Below, piece by piece: positions 17,446-25,943 of a DNA stretch of 64,000 nucleotides. The position numbers and the translations under genes are program-made. Below the pieces are notes generated by a model. It made no database searches. It had not been told where the DNA came from and saw only the letters and a list, made by a program, of their open reading frames with translations. Each line of letters opens with the position of its first letter. Position 1 is the stretch's first letter. Origin of the DNA: Miltoncostaea sp963770865 (GTDB taxonomy: Bacteria > Actinomycetota > Thermoleophilia > Miltoncostaeales > Miltoncostaeaceae); contig CAVYRD010000013.1 of assembly GCA_963770865.1 (NCBI GenBank), positions 310,001 to 374,000 of the forward strand. The letters are read 5' to 3'.

Positions 17446-20439
17446 CTACCACCCTCGCCCAAGATCGCGCTCGGTTCCCGGACGCTCGCGCGCGCGGTCG
17501 GGCACCGGCAGCGACCGGGCAACCTGCTCATGGCCGCCCCACGCGCCCAGACGCCCCTCGATGGCGACGAGCTCCGCTCCAAGGTCCAGCGCGGTGGCAC
17601 GAGCACGCTCGGCCCCGAGGGAGCACTCGACCGCCGGCCCAAGACGCGTCAACTCCACCCGGGCCGAGAGACCGTCGGCCCGATAGCGCTCGACGTCCCG
17701 ACGCGCCCGCTCGATGCCCGCGCGCAACTCCGCTCGCTCACCTCGCCGCCACGCTGGGATGCCGCTCAGCCGTTCGTCAAGACGCCCCTCGCGGTGCTCG
17801 GCGTCCGTCGCGCTCTGGTCGGCGCGCGAGACGGCCGCCCGCAGTTCGGCGACACGGGCCAGTTCGTGGTGGGGCACCGACGCCGCCTCGCGCCGCGCGA
17901 ACTCGCGCGCCGCGCGCAGTTCCTCGACCCGGGCGAGCAGCCTCTCGGGCGTTGCCGCGTCGAGGTCGCGACGAACGGCCTCCATCGCTGAGCCCTGGTG
18001 CGCGGGATCAACGAGGTCGAGCACGAGCGACTTGGCGTGCGAGCGCGACCAGGCCCGTGACAGGGCCTCCTCAACGTTCTCCGCTTCGTGGTGGGTGACG
18101 AACACCTGCAGGTCATGGCGCTGGCGGGAGCCTGCGACATAGGCCCACTCGGCCCCGCCACGCTGGGGGCTCGCCAGGACGAAGGTGCGATCGACCGACT
18201 CCCCTTGGGAGACATGTCCGGTGAGGGCGTAGCCGTAGCGGGCATGGGCGAGGTAGTCGGCCGGGATGCGGATGGTCTCGCCGTGGTCGGTGAGAAGGTC
18301 GAGGTGCTCGGCGTGGCGGGCGAGAGCGACGACCGTCCCCTGGGTGCCGTTGCGCACCCCGAGGGAGTAGTCGTTTCTACGGCACACCATCCGATCGCCG
18401 ATCGCCCAATCGGTTCCTGCGACCGTGATCCGTCTGTCGGAGATAAAGCCCCACCGCTCGCGCCATTCCCTGGCGATGCGGTTGAGCTCGGCGACGTCGT
18501 GGCGATCGTGGGCGAGCATCAGGTTGCGTCCGGGTGAGTCGAGTTCTGCCTGTGCCCAGGCGGTGACAAGCGCGATGCGTGCGTCGCGTGCGTCGTCGAG
18601 GGACTGGAGGCGCCCGTTCTCGGAGAGCAGCGCCACCGCGTCGGCCGCGCGGCCCTCTGCCAGATGACTGGCGACATCGCGCTGCAGCTCGGTCTGCTGG
18701 CGGCGGTTCTCTGTCAGTTCCACCGCGCCGAGGCGATCGGCGAGCGCGGCAAAGCCGCCGCCGGCGTCGATCGAGGGAAGCTGGGCGCGGTCACCGACGA
18801 GCACCAGGCGCGCCGAGCGCCAGGCGGCGGCGTGGGCGAGACGCTCCAAAGCGCGCGTCGGCATCACCGAGGCCTCGTCCACCACGACGACGGAGTGCCT
18901 GGGGATGCCGTCGTCGTCTCCCCTCTCGATGCGGCGCAGGAGAAGGGCGGCGGTCTGGGAGGTGATGCCCGCCTCGCGCTGGAGGACGTCTGCCGCCTGG
19001 CCCTGCCAGGCGACTCCGATCACCCGGACACCAGAGCGCTCGTAGGCCTCGCGCACGGCGGCGAGGGTAAAGGTCTTGCCGGTGCCGGCGCGGGCCTCCA
19101 TCACCCGCACGCGTGCGTCGCCCCCGGTGAGGTGGCGCACAGCCGCCGCCTGATCTGCGCCGAGGCTCGGGAGTTGCGCGATCACCGCATCGAGCGTTCG
19201 GGTGTCGGCGACGACCGGGCCGTTCGGATCGCGGCCGGTGGCCGCGTCGATCAGACGCACCTCTGTGCGGAGCATGTCGGGGGTGGTGTAGACCGTCTCG
19301 CGGTGAATTGAGTTTGTGTCGTCTCCCGCGCGCGTCAGGGCGAGGCAGGTGCGCGCGAGGACGTCGTCGGCGAGGCGCTCGAGGTGTCCGGGCGGCGCGC
19401 CCTCGGCATGGACCTCGGCGAGCTGCTGGATCACCTCGCGCCGGGTGAAGGTCGAGCTCCGGCGGGTGAGGCCACCAGGTCCGAGCATGCGCGTGGCCTG
19501 TGCGCGAAGGCGCGCGCTGTAGTCGGAGGTGGTGATGCCGCGCGCACGGCCGAGGGCGCGGCGTAGCTCGTGCCCGCCGAAGCCGTGCTCGGCGGCGCGG
19601 GCGCGCCAGCCGTCCACCGCCTCGTCTCGTGCGATCACCCTCTTTCGATCACGCGTCTCGCGCTGAATGGCGGCGATGCCTGACATCGAGGTGAGCCCAC
19701 GCGCGGTCGCCTCCTCCATGATCTCGGCGTGACGCGCCGAAAAGTGGTCGCGGACCTCGGTGGGTACCGCGGCGAGCTCGGCGATGCCGTTGGTGACCGG
19801 GCCCCACTCGACGCCGAGGCTTCGTGAGAGCTCGGCGCGCATCACCGCGTCGGCGATCGTGCCGGCGGTCTTGGCGTGGGCGTAAACCGGGCGCATGTCG
19901 GGAGCGCTCCAGCGCCCGTCGGCTCCACGCACCCGGTTGGCGATCACCAGGTGCGCGTGCAGATGGGGATCACCCGAGCGGGCCATCTCGTGGACGTAGA
20001 CCGCTCCGACGAATCCGTCGGCCGGGAGAACCGTGAGGCCGTTTCGGCCACGGCGCACGAAGCAGGCCTCGCGCTCCAGGTAGTCGAGGCCGGCTCGGAC
20101 GCCCCGTGCGTGCGCATCGAGCACCGCGCCGCGCACGGCCTCGTCGCCGACGGCCGCCAGGACGCTGACGCTCTTGGGGGCGGCGAAGGTCAGGTCGAAG
20201 GCGACGTTGCCGCCGGGGCGCCGCGCCGTGCCGAGAAGGGGCTCTCCGCTCCCGGGATCGCGAGCGTCGAGAAGCATCCCGAGCGCGCCCTCCTCGGGGG
20301 CGCCCGAGAGCCCGAGCGCCTCTGCGCCTCTGCCAGCCCACTCCCCGCGGACCTCGCCCCGCTCGGAATAGTAGTCGTCGCCGGCGAACTCGGGGCGCTC
20401 GTAGTAGTCGGGACCCTTGGCGGCGCGCAACGTCAACAT
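17446..20439 (-). CDS. MobF (TrwC/TraI-type) relaxase-helicase
   Basis: Nicks and unwinds DNA at oriT for transfer of the element. The 997-residue protein has an N-terminal relaxase: tyrosines in GPDYYER and GDDYYSERGE (typical TrwC start), KSVSVLAAVGDEAVR, and the histidine metal triad GDPHLHAHLVIANRV. The middle is an RecD-like superfamily I helicase with Walker A ARAGTGKTFTLAA, Walker B VVVDEASVMP, motif III VLVGDRAQLPSIDAGG and the late GHVSQGESVDRTFV. The C-terminus is charged and helical. Start ATG 20439 overlaps the stop of the preceding membrane-protein remnant. It is the only transfer gene found; oriT is probably in the 20.4-21.5 kb segment upstream. Confidence 0.9.
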   Translation of the reverse strand: MLTLRAAKGPDYYERPEFAGDDYYSERGEVRGEWAGRGAEALGLSGAPEEGALGMLLDARDPGSGEPLLGTARRPGGNVAFDLTFAAPKSVSVLAAVGDEAVRGAVLDAHARGVRAGLDYLEREACFVRRGRNGLTVLPADGFVGAVYVHEMARSGDPHLHAHLVIANRVRGADGRWSAPDMRPVYAHAKTAGTIADAVMRAELSRSLGVEWGPVTNGIAELAAVPTEVRDHFSARHAEIMEEATARGLTSMSGIAAIQRETRDRKRVIARDEAVDGWRARAAEHGFGGHELRRALGRARGITTSDYSARLRAQATRMLGPGGLTRRSSTFTRREVIQQLAEVHAEGAPPGHLERLADDVLARTCLALTRAGDDTNSIHRETVYTTPDMLRTEVRLIDAATGRDPNGPVVADTRTLDAVIAQLPSLGADQAAAVRHLTGGDARVRVMEARAGTGKTFTLAAVREAYERSGVRVIGVAWQGQAADVLQREAGITSQTAALLLRRIERGDDDGIPRHSVVVVDEASVMPTRALERLAHAAAWRSARLVLVGDRAQLPSIDAGGGFAALADRLGAVELTENRRQQTELQRDVASHLAEGRAADAVALLSENGRLQSLDDARDARIALVTAWAQAELDSPGRNLMLAHDRHDVAELNRIAREWRERWGFISDRRITVAGTDWAIGDRMVCRRNDYSLGVRNGTQGTVVALARHAEHLDLLTDHGETIRIPADYLAHARYGYALTGHVSQGESVDRTFVLASPQRGGAEWAYVAGSRQRHDLQVFVTHHEAENVEEALSRAWSRSHAKSLVLDLVDPAHQGSAMEAVRRDLDAATPERLLARVEELRAAREFARREAASVPHHELARVAELRAAVSRADQSATDAEHREGRLDERLSGIPAWRRGERAELRAGIERARRDVERYRADGLSARVELTRLGPAVECSLGAERARATALDLGAELVAIEGRLGAWGGHEQVARSLPVPDRARERPGTERDLGRGW

Positions 20440-20852
20440 CGTTGGCTGTCATCATACGTGATGCAACTGTGCCCCTGCGCACTTTGGCCTGCGCACTTTG
20501 GGCTCGCTGCACCGGACCTGTCGTCGGTCGCCTCGTCGGGGGGGCTGTCGACGTGACCTGATTGGAGCGTGGCCGTTGGGCGCAGTCGTGGGGGCTCGTG
20601 GCGCGGGTTTCGGACATCGGGTCGGGTCGTGTCCCAGGAGGGCTCGCCGGTCACCGGCGGGTTGGAGTGCGAGCGGCCGTAAGGGACGAGCTGGATCAGC
20701 GCGCAGAGCGCGATCACGCCGAACCCGACCCAGAGAAGGATCTTCCGCCACCCGCGCTTGCCGGAGGGGCCCTCACCGGGCGGCGGCGCCGGTCCGCCCT
20801 CCGGTGCGGGGCTCGCCCCGCCGTCGCCCGTCTCCGCATCGTCGGTGTCCAC
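20433..20852 (-). pseudogene. haem-binding-domain membrane protein, C-terminus lost
   Basis: The GTG at 20852 follows a strong GGGGGAGG. The product has a Pro/Gly/Glu-rich cytosolic start, one membrane helix (WRKILLWVGFGVIALCALIQ) and then NPPVTGEPSWDTTR. That segment is typical of the small haem-binding domain family, where the next 20 residues should carry the CxxCH haem site and a WPWY block; here the sequence becomes unrelated after WDTTR and no CxxCH follows. I therefore read it as a truncated or rearranged gene whose remaining frame runs into the relaxase start. Confidence 0.55.
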
Positions 20853-20912
20853 GGCCTCCCCCTTCCTCGGACCCGATGATGCAACCTCCCCAGCGTGACT
20901 CGGCATGGGCAT

Positions 20913-21550
20913 CCGGGTGGGCGCGGATCGGTCCTGCGGGGTGGCCGAGGCGACCGCTCAGACGCAGGGGGGGCGCCGCGGCAAAGGGGCCGTGGTGCGG
21001 GTGCCTCGCACTGGACGCAGGAGCCCGCGGCGTGGCACCGCGGGGCCGTGGCTCTGTGGCGCCGAGAAGTCCTGGGGTCGCCCGGAAGCCTTCCGCGTCG
21101 CCGATGTCGAGCCACGCCTCCTCGTCGACCGCGACGATCGCGAATAGGCTAGGTCGTGGAGTTCATCGAGGGCGGCGGAGAGTTCCCGGCAGACCATCCA
21201 GGATCGCGGGCGGGGCGCCCCGCCGGAACTAGCGGTCCGCGTTCCTCGCCACGCTCACGAGTGCGTCTCGCGCCTCTTGGGCCTGCTCGGGGGTGTAGTC
21301 GGGTGGGCTCGGCCATCCCCGTGAGCGTATCCCCCGTGGGAGTTCCCCCACGGGGGGGGCGGGTGGCCAAGCGGGGCGGGGCCGTCAGGTGGAGATGACC
21401 ACTCGTTCCGGACCCCGCGCGCCGGTACCGATCCCCCTCTTCCACTCCCTCGGCACCACCTCCGGGCAGGTCCCGGTGGAGGTGCGCGCAGGCGTCCGCC
21501 GACCGAGGCGGTCATGGGCAGTCAGCGGACGCTGGGCGCTGCGGCGGGGT
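20913..21550. other. remnant-containing gap upstream of the relaxase operon
   Basis: No intact gene is convincing. On the minus strand two short stretches look like former coding sequence in different frames: FAIVAVDEEAWLDIGDAEGF near 21095-21150 and PDYTPEQAQEARDALVSVAR just before a stop near 21230. A 10-bp inverted repeat with a 6-nt loop is at 21331-21356. The area could also hold oriT, but I cannot identify a nic site. Confidence 0.4.
21331..21356. terminator. GC-rich stem-loop
   Basis: Perfect 10-bp inverted repeat (21331-21340 and 21347-21356) with loop AGTTCC. It stands between the remnants near 21.2 kb and the secreted-protein pair, and may end transcription from either side. Confidence 0.45.
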
Positions 21551-21940
21551 CTAAAAGGCCCCGCGCAGGATTACCGCGCCGGCCACGGTGCGCACCGAGA
21601 CGGTGGAAGCGTGGGCGATCTTGGGGACGGCCTGGGCCCGCTCGGTGTTGCGGTCGATCTGGGCGACGCCGAGGCGGGTGACGGTCGCGCGGCCGAGCTT
21701 GGCGCCGTTGGCGTAGAAGAGGACGCGCTTGCCGGCCAGCGCGCGAAGGTGCTCGGCCTCGATCTGGAGTTCACGCTGACCGGGTTGGGCCTGGTACTGC
21801 GCGTGGCCGGTCGCCCTGGGAAAGGCGGCGGTGGGCTGCAGCGGGACCGTCCAGTTGACGGCGGCGAGCGCAGGAACGGCGACCCCCATCAGCATCGCCG
21901 CGGCCAGGATCGGAGTTGCCGATGCGATCGTGCGGCTCAT
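21551..21940 (-). CDS. small secreted protein, unknown
   Basis: A 129-residue protein with a signal peptide (ASATPILAAAMLMGVAVPAL, cleavage near ALA-AV). The mature 100 residues are beta-rich: TGHAQYQAQPGQRELQIEAE, LAGKRVLFYANGAKLGRATV and ASTVSVRTVAGAVILRGAF, an arrangement I associate with exported actinobacterial beta-sandwich proteins of unknown function. No metal or haem motif is present. The start overlaps the stop of the upstream repeat-protein gene (ATGA), so the two are coupled. Confidence 0.65.
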   Translation of the reverse strand: MSRTIASATPILAAAMLMGVAVPALAAVNWTVPLQPTAAFPRATGHAQYQAQPGQRELQIEAEHLRALAGKRVLFYANGAKLGRATVTRLGVAQIDRNTERAQAVPKIAHASTVSVRTVAGAVILRGAF

Positions 21941-22212
21941 GACGGTCCGCCCCGGCTCCCGTGGTCCGCGCTCGCGTCCTGCGAGTGGTCCCTGGTCGCG
22001 TCCTTCGAGTGGTCCCTGGTCGCGTCCTTCGAGTGGTCCCTGCTCCCCCGCTCGGAGTGGGCACGATCGGATCGCGGTGCGATCCGCTCAGGGGTCGTCG
22101 ATCCGTTCGAATGGGTTGTTCCGGCGGCAATGGCCGCGCCGGTTCCCGCGAGCGAGAACACGGCAGCACCCGCAGCGATCGGCGCGAGCCAGCGACGGTT
22201 CATGGGCTTCAT
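21937..22212 (-). CDS. exported Asp/His/Ser repeat protein
   Basis: A 91-residue protein with a signal sequence (WLAPIAAGAAVFSLAGTGAA) and a mature tail made of an 8-residue repeat, RDHSKDAT, RDHSKDAT, RDHSQDAS, then ADHGSRGG. In DNA this is a 24-bp tandem repeat at about 21975-22050. The repeat alternates acidic, basic and His residues and could bind metal ions or cell-wall polymer; neither is shown. First gene of a two-gene unit with the 129-residue secreted protein. Confidence 0.6.
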   Translation of the reverse strand: MKPMNRRWLAPIAAGAAVFSLAGTGAAIAAGTTHSNGSTTPERIAPRSDRAHSERGSRDHSKDATRDHSKDATRDHSQDASADHGSRGGPS

Positions 22213-22794
22213 CGTTCACATCCCTCTGGTCGAGTTGCTCTAGCTCAACCGACGCTACGGAGCCCGGGTAAGCCCCCGACGAGGCCGAGTTAAATCCTTG
22301 GCAAGAGAAGGACGGGTGCCAGCTTCCCCGCAGCGCCCAGACGATTCGCCTGCGACTCGACGGTCCCGGTTGGCGGGATCGAGGAGACCGCGACCGCCGG
22401 TCAGAGCAGCCTTACCCACGACGCTGCCAGCGGTCGCTACCGGTACGCCTGGAAGACCAGCAGCCCCCGGCGCAGGAGATGGTCACGTCGTGAGTTGCGC
22501 TGGGAAGCTGCTACGCGACGTAGTGGGCATCGAGCCCTCGGGGCGGTCTGTGGTGATCGAGGTGAAGCTCGCCCGGCACTCCGAGGCGCGGCGCGCGGTG
22601 ATCGCGCAAACCCTCGCCTATGCCGCAAAGGAGGCGTCCAGCGCGAGCTTCCTCTGCTGACTGCCTTCGCGTTTCGCTTGCCGGGCGAGGAGTCTCAAGG
22701 AGGACTGACTCGTTGTTGCGCTCCACTGCGAGCATCTCGCTGAGGAGGTCCAGAGGGCGCTGATCCCTGCCCTCCATTGCGTCTCCTCGACCTA
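22213..22794. other. gap with a PD-(D/E)XK-like fragment
   Basis: On the plus strand 22505-22660 reads LLRDVVGIEPSGRSVVIEVK, then LARHSEARRAVIAQTLAYAA before losing similarity. The D...EVK pattern and the ARRAVIAQ helix match the start of actinobacterial PD-(D/E)XK nuclease-like proteins, so this looks like a truncated gene. The rest of the interval shows nothing I can support. Confidence 0.4.
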
Positions 22795-22884
22795 CTAGCC
22801 GCTCAGCCCGATCTGCCGCATGACGGTGACGAGGTCGTAGAAGAGGTTCTCCTCGACGATCTGCCCTACGTGCACCACATGCAT
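22795..22884 (-). pseudogene. short NTF2/SnoaL-like C-terminal remnant
   Basis: A 29-residue frame begins at ATG 22884 behind an AAGGAGGGA ribosome site. It reads MHVVHVGQIVEENLFYDLVT and then VMRQIGLSG, which resembles the last strand and helix of SnoaL/NTF2-fold proteins. It is too short to fold alone; a remnant is the likeliest reading. Confidence 0.35.
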
Positions 22885-22972
22885 GGCGAATCCCTCCTTG
22901 GGCCGGGCGTCTCCGCCTCGATCCCGGGCGGGTCGAGGCAAATCAACCAGAGTCGGCGTCGAGGGCCGGCGT

Positions 22973-23800
22973 TTACTTCAGCGTCTTGATGTAGGCGACG
23001 ATCTCTCTCAGCTGCGCCGAGGGGATGATGCCTCCCCAGTGCGGCATGCTCACGATCGGGGCTCGCCCGAGCACGCTCCCGTCCTTGATCACGCCGGCGA
23101 TCTTTCCGTAGGTGTCGAACTCGCTCTTGAAGGCCGCGCCGCTGAGAGGTGGGATCGTCTTGTCCGGGGAGGCCGGGTTGGGCACGCCCCCGAGGCCGTT
23201 GGGCCCGTGGCAGTCCACGCACCCGTATCGCTGGTAAAGGGCGGCGCCGGCGACGACGGCGCCCTGGCCGGCCGGAACGGTGATCGGCTCGGCCCCGGCC
23301 ACGGCGGGCAACCCCGCCCTGATGTAGCTCACGAGGTCGTTCACCTGCTGGCTCGAGATGACCGCACCCCAGACCGGCATGTAGGGCTTGGTCGGATTCG
23401 AGGCCACGCCGAGGCCGTGGTTGATGATGTGCTGCAGCTCGGCGGCGGTCAGGGTCTTACCCACCGTGGTCAGCTCCGGCACGGCGGGCGAGACGCCGCC
23501 CCGGCCGAGGGCGCCATGACACTGTGCGCACGCGAACTGGACGAAATCATGTGCCCCGGCGGCGACGTGCGGGTCGACGACGGCCACGGCGGGCGTGGAC
23601 GGGGTGCTCGTGGAGCCGTGGTTGCCGATCGCCCAGCCGATGGCGGCGGCCGCGCCGAGGGCCGCCAGCGGCAGCACCACGTACAGCAGGGGTCGCTTCA
23701 CATCGACGCGCCCGCTTGGGGTCCGCGCGATCAGCACGCCCGCGGCGACGGCTCCGGCCACGAGGACCGCTACGGCGACCACTCCGAGGAACAGCTGCAT
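22973..23800 (-). CDS. membrane-anchored dihaem cytochrome c, copy 1
   Basis: A 275-residue electron carrier with two N-terminal hydrophobic helices (about 3-25 and 38-60) and two c-type domains outside the membrane. Haem sites are CAQCH (about residue 92) and CVDCH (about 192); likely axial methionines lie in YMPVWGA and SMPHWGG. It differs from the copy at 40585-41412 at only 9 residues by my count, and the two genes face opposite ways. A near-perfect 32-bp palindrome ends 11 bases before the ATG. No haem lyase is in the window. Probable partners are the cupredoxin and the ferric-reductase-like proteins nearby; this is inference from context. Confidence 0.9.
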   Translation of the reverse strand: MQLFLGVVAVAVLVAGAVAAGVLIARTPSGRVDVKRPLLYVVLPLAALGAAAAIGWAIGNHGSTSTPSTPAVAVVDPHVAAGAHDFVQFACAQCHGALGRGGVSPAVPELTTVGKTLTAAELQHIINHGLGVASNPTKPYMPVWGAVISSQQVNDLVSYIRAGLPAVAGAEPITVPAGQGAVVAGAALYQRYGCVDCHGPNGLGGVPNPASPDKTIPPLSGAAFKSEFDTYGKIAGVIKDGSVLGRAPIVSMPHWGGIIPSAQLREIVAYIKTLK

Positions 23801-23811
23801 GACGCGACGCT

Positions 23812-23843
23812 AGTGCGGATGTGCCGATCGGCACATCGGCACT
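23812..23843. promoter_or_regulatory. operator-like palindrome before cytochrome c copy 1
   Basis: A 32-bp inverted repeat with a perfect 14-bp core GTGCCGATCGGCAC and one mismatched pair in the outer arms. It lies 11 bp upstream of the cytochrome ATG. A related core, GTGTGGATCCGCAC, stands 20 bp before copy 2, and both are followed by the same TAGCGTCGCGTC leader. The shared position suggests a common dimeric repressor or activator. Confidence 0.55.
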
Positions 23844-24122
23844 AACCCGCATCGATCGATGGCGTTCAACTACGTCCCCACGGAGCGAGGGCAGTCATTC
23901 GGCGACGCCGCACCGACCGGCACCGGCATGATCCAGGCGCCGGTCTACCCCTCACCATCGCCCGGGCCCGGCGTGGCGTGGATCGCGACGCCCCAGCCCG
24001 CCGGGCCGCACACCGCGCTGGAGTCGCCAAGCGCGGCCCTCCGTCGAGGTACCTCACCGGGCCAACCGAGACGGAGACCAATCCATGGCCAATCGGTGCG
24101 TCCCGGCGCGAGCCACACTCCC

Positions 24123-25103
24123 TCAGGCCCGTGCTGTTATGGAACCCGTCAGAGCACCGGTGCGTGCGACGCCACCCCACGTGGCGTGCACGCGCCTCGA
24201 GGATCCGTCGGGCAGGCGGCAGGTGCCGTCGAAGCCTGCCTGCTGGGTCCGGGTGACCCTTCCGACGCAGGTCTGGCCCCCGGGAAGGTACTCGAGCTGC
24301 AGGGAGGTCGCCGTCGCCCCGACGGCGGAGACGAGCAAATCGGCTCGCACGAGCACCGCGGCGCCGCCGGTGCCGCGACCCGCGAGCGAGACGAGGCCCT
24401 CGGTCTCGCCCCGCTGGATGCTGATCCGTCCGACGAGCTGGTCGCGGAAGCCCAGCCCGGCGGGCACCACCCGGTGGTGGCGGGGGACCGGGGCGATCGC
24501 GAGGGCCGCAAGGCCACCGACCGTCGCGACGCCGATCCCGACCGCGGCGGGCGCGCGCCACCCGAGCGCTCGGAGCCGGGGTGCGAAGCGGATGGCGCAG
24601 ACGGCCGCGACGGAGCCGATCGCGACCGCGTAGACCGCGACGAGCCATGGCGCCCGCGCGTCGGTCCCGGCGCCGATCCCGTGGATGGTCGCCCCGGCCC
24701 AGATGACGAAGTTGACGTAGTGGATGCGACGCCAGGCGCGGTACGGCAGACGCGTGCGCAGGCGATTCGAGATCGCCGCCGCGATCAGGAGCTCCGCGGC
24801 CACGATGCCGAGCCCGGTCCAGAACGGCCGGTACGTCGCGAGGAAGGGCACGGCGAGCTGCGCCGGGGAGAACGGCAGGAAGGAGTCGATGGCGATGGTC
24901 GCCACGTGGAGCGCGACGAAGCTCCCGACGAGCAGCCCGCCGAAGCGGTGCACCTCGGTGACGGTTAACCGCGGAAGGAGGGGGACCGTGACCTTGCCGG
25001 CCAGCCCGACTCCGACGAGCACGACGGCGGTCAACAGGAGATACGCGACGATCCCTGCGGCGCGCGCGGCGTACCAATCGGCCGCGCTCGAGGTGAGGTG
25101 CAC
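24123..25103 (-). CDS. ferric-reductase-like transmembrane cytochrome b, with C-terminal outer domain
   Basis: A 326-residue protein starting at GTG 25103. It has about six membrane helices with paired histidines in VTEVHRFGG, ALHVATIAI, RRIHYVNF and TIHGIGAG, the bis-haem b pattern of the ferric reductase-like transmembrane family (also seen in MsrQ). After the last helix comes an extracytoplasmic domain of about 110 residues with two cysteines (GQTCVGR and DGTCRLP). No FAD or NADPH domain is attached, so it would hand electrons between quinol or another carrier and an outer partner. It follows a small signal-anchor protein by 43 bp, mirroring the second family member at 33659-34294. Confidence 0.8.
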   Translation of the reverse strand: MHLTSSAADWYAARAAGIVAYLLLTAVVLVGVGLAGKVTVPLLPRLTVTEVHRFGGLLVGSFVALHVATIAIDSFLPFSPAQLAVPFLATYRPFWTGLGIVAAELLIAAAISNRLRTRLPYRAWRRIHYVNFVIWAGATIHGIGAGTDARAPWLVAVYAVAIGSVAAVCAIRFAPRLRALGWRAPAAVGIGVATVGGLAALAIAPVPRHHRVVPAGLGFRDQLVGRISIQRGETEGLVSLAGRGTGGAAVLVRADLLVSAVGATATSLQLEYLPGGQTCVGRVTRTQQAGFDGTCRLPDGSSRRVHATWGGVARTGALTGSITARA

Positions 25104-25146
25104 TCAGGCCTCGATGGTCACGTTTCGAAGCGCAGTGGGGCTGTGC

Positions 25147-25413
25147 TCATGACCCGCCGCTCTGCGCGATGGGGGCGTCCTGCGACGGCGCGAGCTGGCC
25201 CGAGCTGAATCCGCTCTGAGCGAGGGCCTCGACGAACGCCCGGGGCGGCTTCAGGGGGTGCACCGGGCGGGCGTGACTCTGCTGGGTGCCGCGCACCGTC
25301 GGGATCGCGACGACGAAGGCCGCGGCGGAGGCCACGGCGACACCCGCCTTCATGCGACGTGCGCGCCGCCTGGCCACACTCGTGACCGACGCCTTAGTGA
25401 CGGCCTTTGCCAC
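25147..25413 (-). CDS. small signal-anchored protein upstream of the cytochrome b gene
   Basis: With the GTG at 25413 the product has 88 residues: an Arg-rich start (SVARRRARRMK), one hydrophobic helix (AGVAVASAAAFVVAIP) and a polar outer tail containing PPRAFVEALAQSGFSSGQ. No haem, Cys or metal motif is present. A small membrane-anchored protein also precedes the other ferric-reductase-like gene, so it may be an accessory subunit, but I see no sequence similarity between the two. Confidence 0.5.
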   Translation of the reverse strand: MAKAVTKASVTSVARRRARRMKAGVAVASAAAFVVAIPTVRGTQQSHARPVHPLKPPRAFVEALAQSGFSSGQLAPSQDAPIAQSGGS

Positions 25414-25943
25414 GCGCGGATTAAAGCATCGACCCCGCGCACAGCTCGACGGCAAGGGCATTCCTTGGCCGTCTCACAGCTTTCGCGAGGACGAACCGCG
25501 CGGGCGCCGGCGGAGCCTGCGCCGCGGCGCACCGGCTCTTCGGCATTCGACGGGCAGGCTGGTGGTGACGAGGACGACGCTCACATGGTCGCATCGTGCT
25601 CACCACCCCCATTCCCCGCGACCGCGTGTGGGCCGGCCACCAGCCAACGTAGCCCGCGCTCATCCTGCAACTCCCCGGCTGCATGCGCAGGACTCTCGGT
25701 CCTCGCGCCGCCTCGACACACCCCGATATGCCGGAGGGCGGTCGCCTTCGCGAGCCTGGAGGCTGCCGGGGCCGGTCTCGGCCTGGGCTCGCCGATGATT
25801 GGCCCATTTCAGGTCGCAGTGCGCGAGCTACGCCAGGAGCCCGGGCGGCTGCGCGGTAAGGAGCCGCCGCTTGCCAGGCAGACCGGGTCTCGAGTGACCA
25901 GGCATCGCACGTCGTGATCGCCGCGTGGTGCAGCCGGCTCGGC
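25414..25943. other. gap without a supported gene
   Basis: Between the small signal-anchored protein and the 3' end of the flippase-like pseudogene all reading frames are compositionally poor. I see no RNA gene, repeat or domain here. Confidence 0.4.

Noticed and set aside
21961..22050. Tandem 24-bp repeats as a possible CRISPR array
   Set aside because: Repeats are directly adjacent without spacers and encode the RDHSKDAT peptide units.
24123..25103. FAD/NADPH-type ferric reductase or MsrPQ system
   Set aside because: No flavodoxin-reductase domain is fused and no MsrP gene is nearby; only the membrane haem domain is supported.
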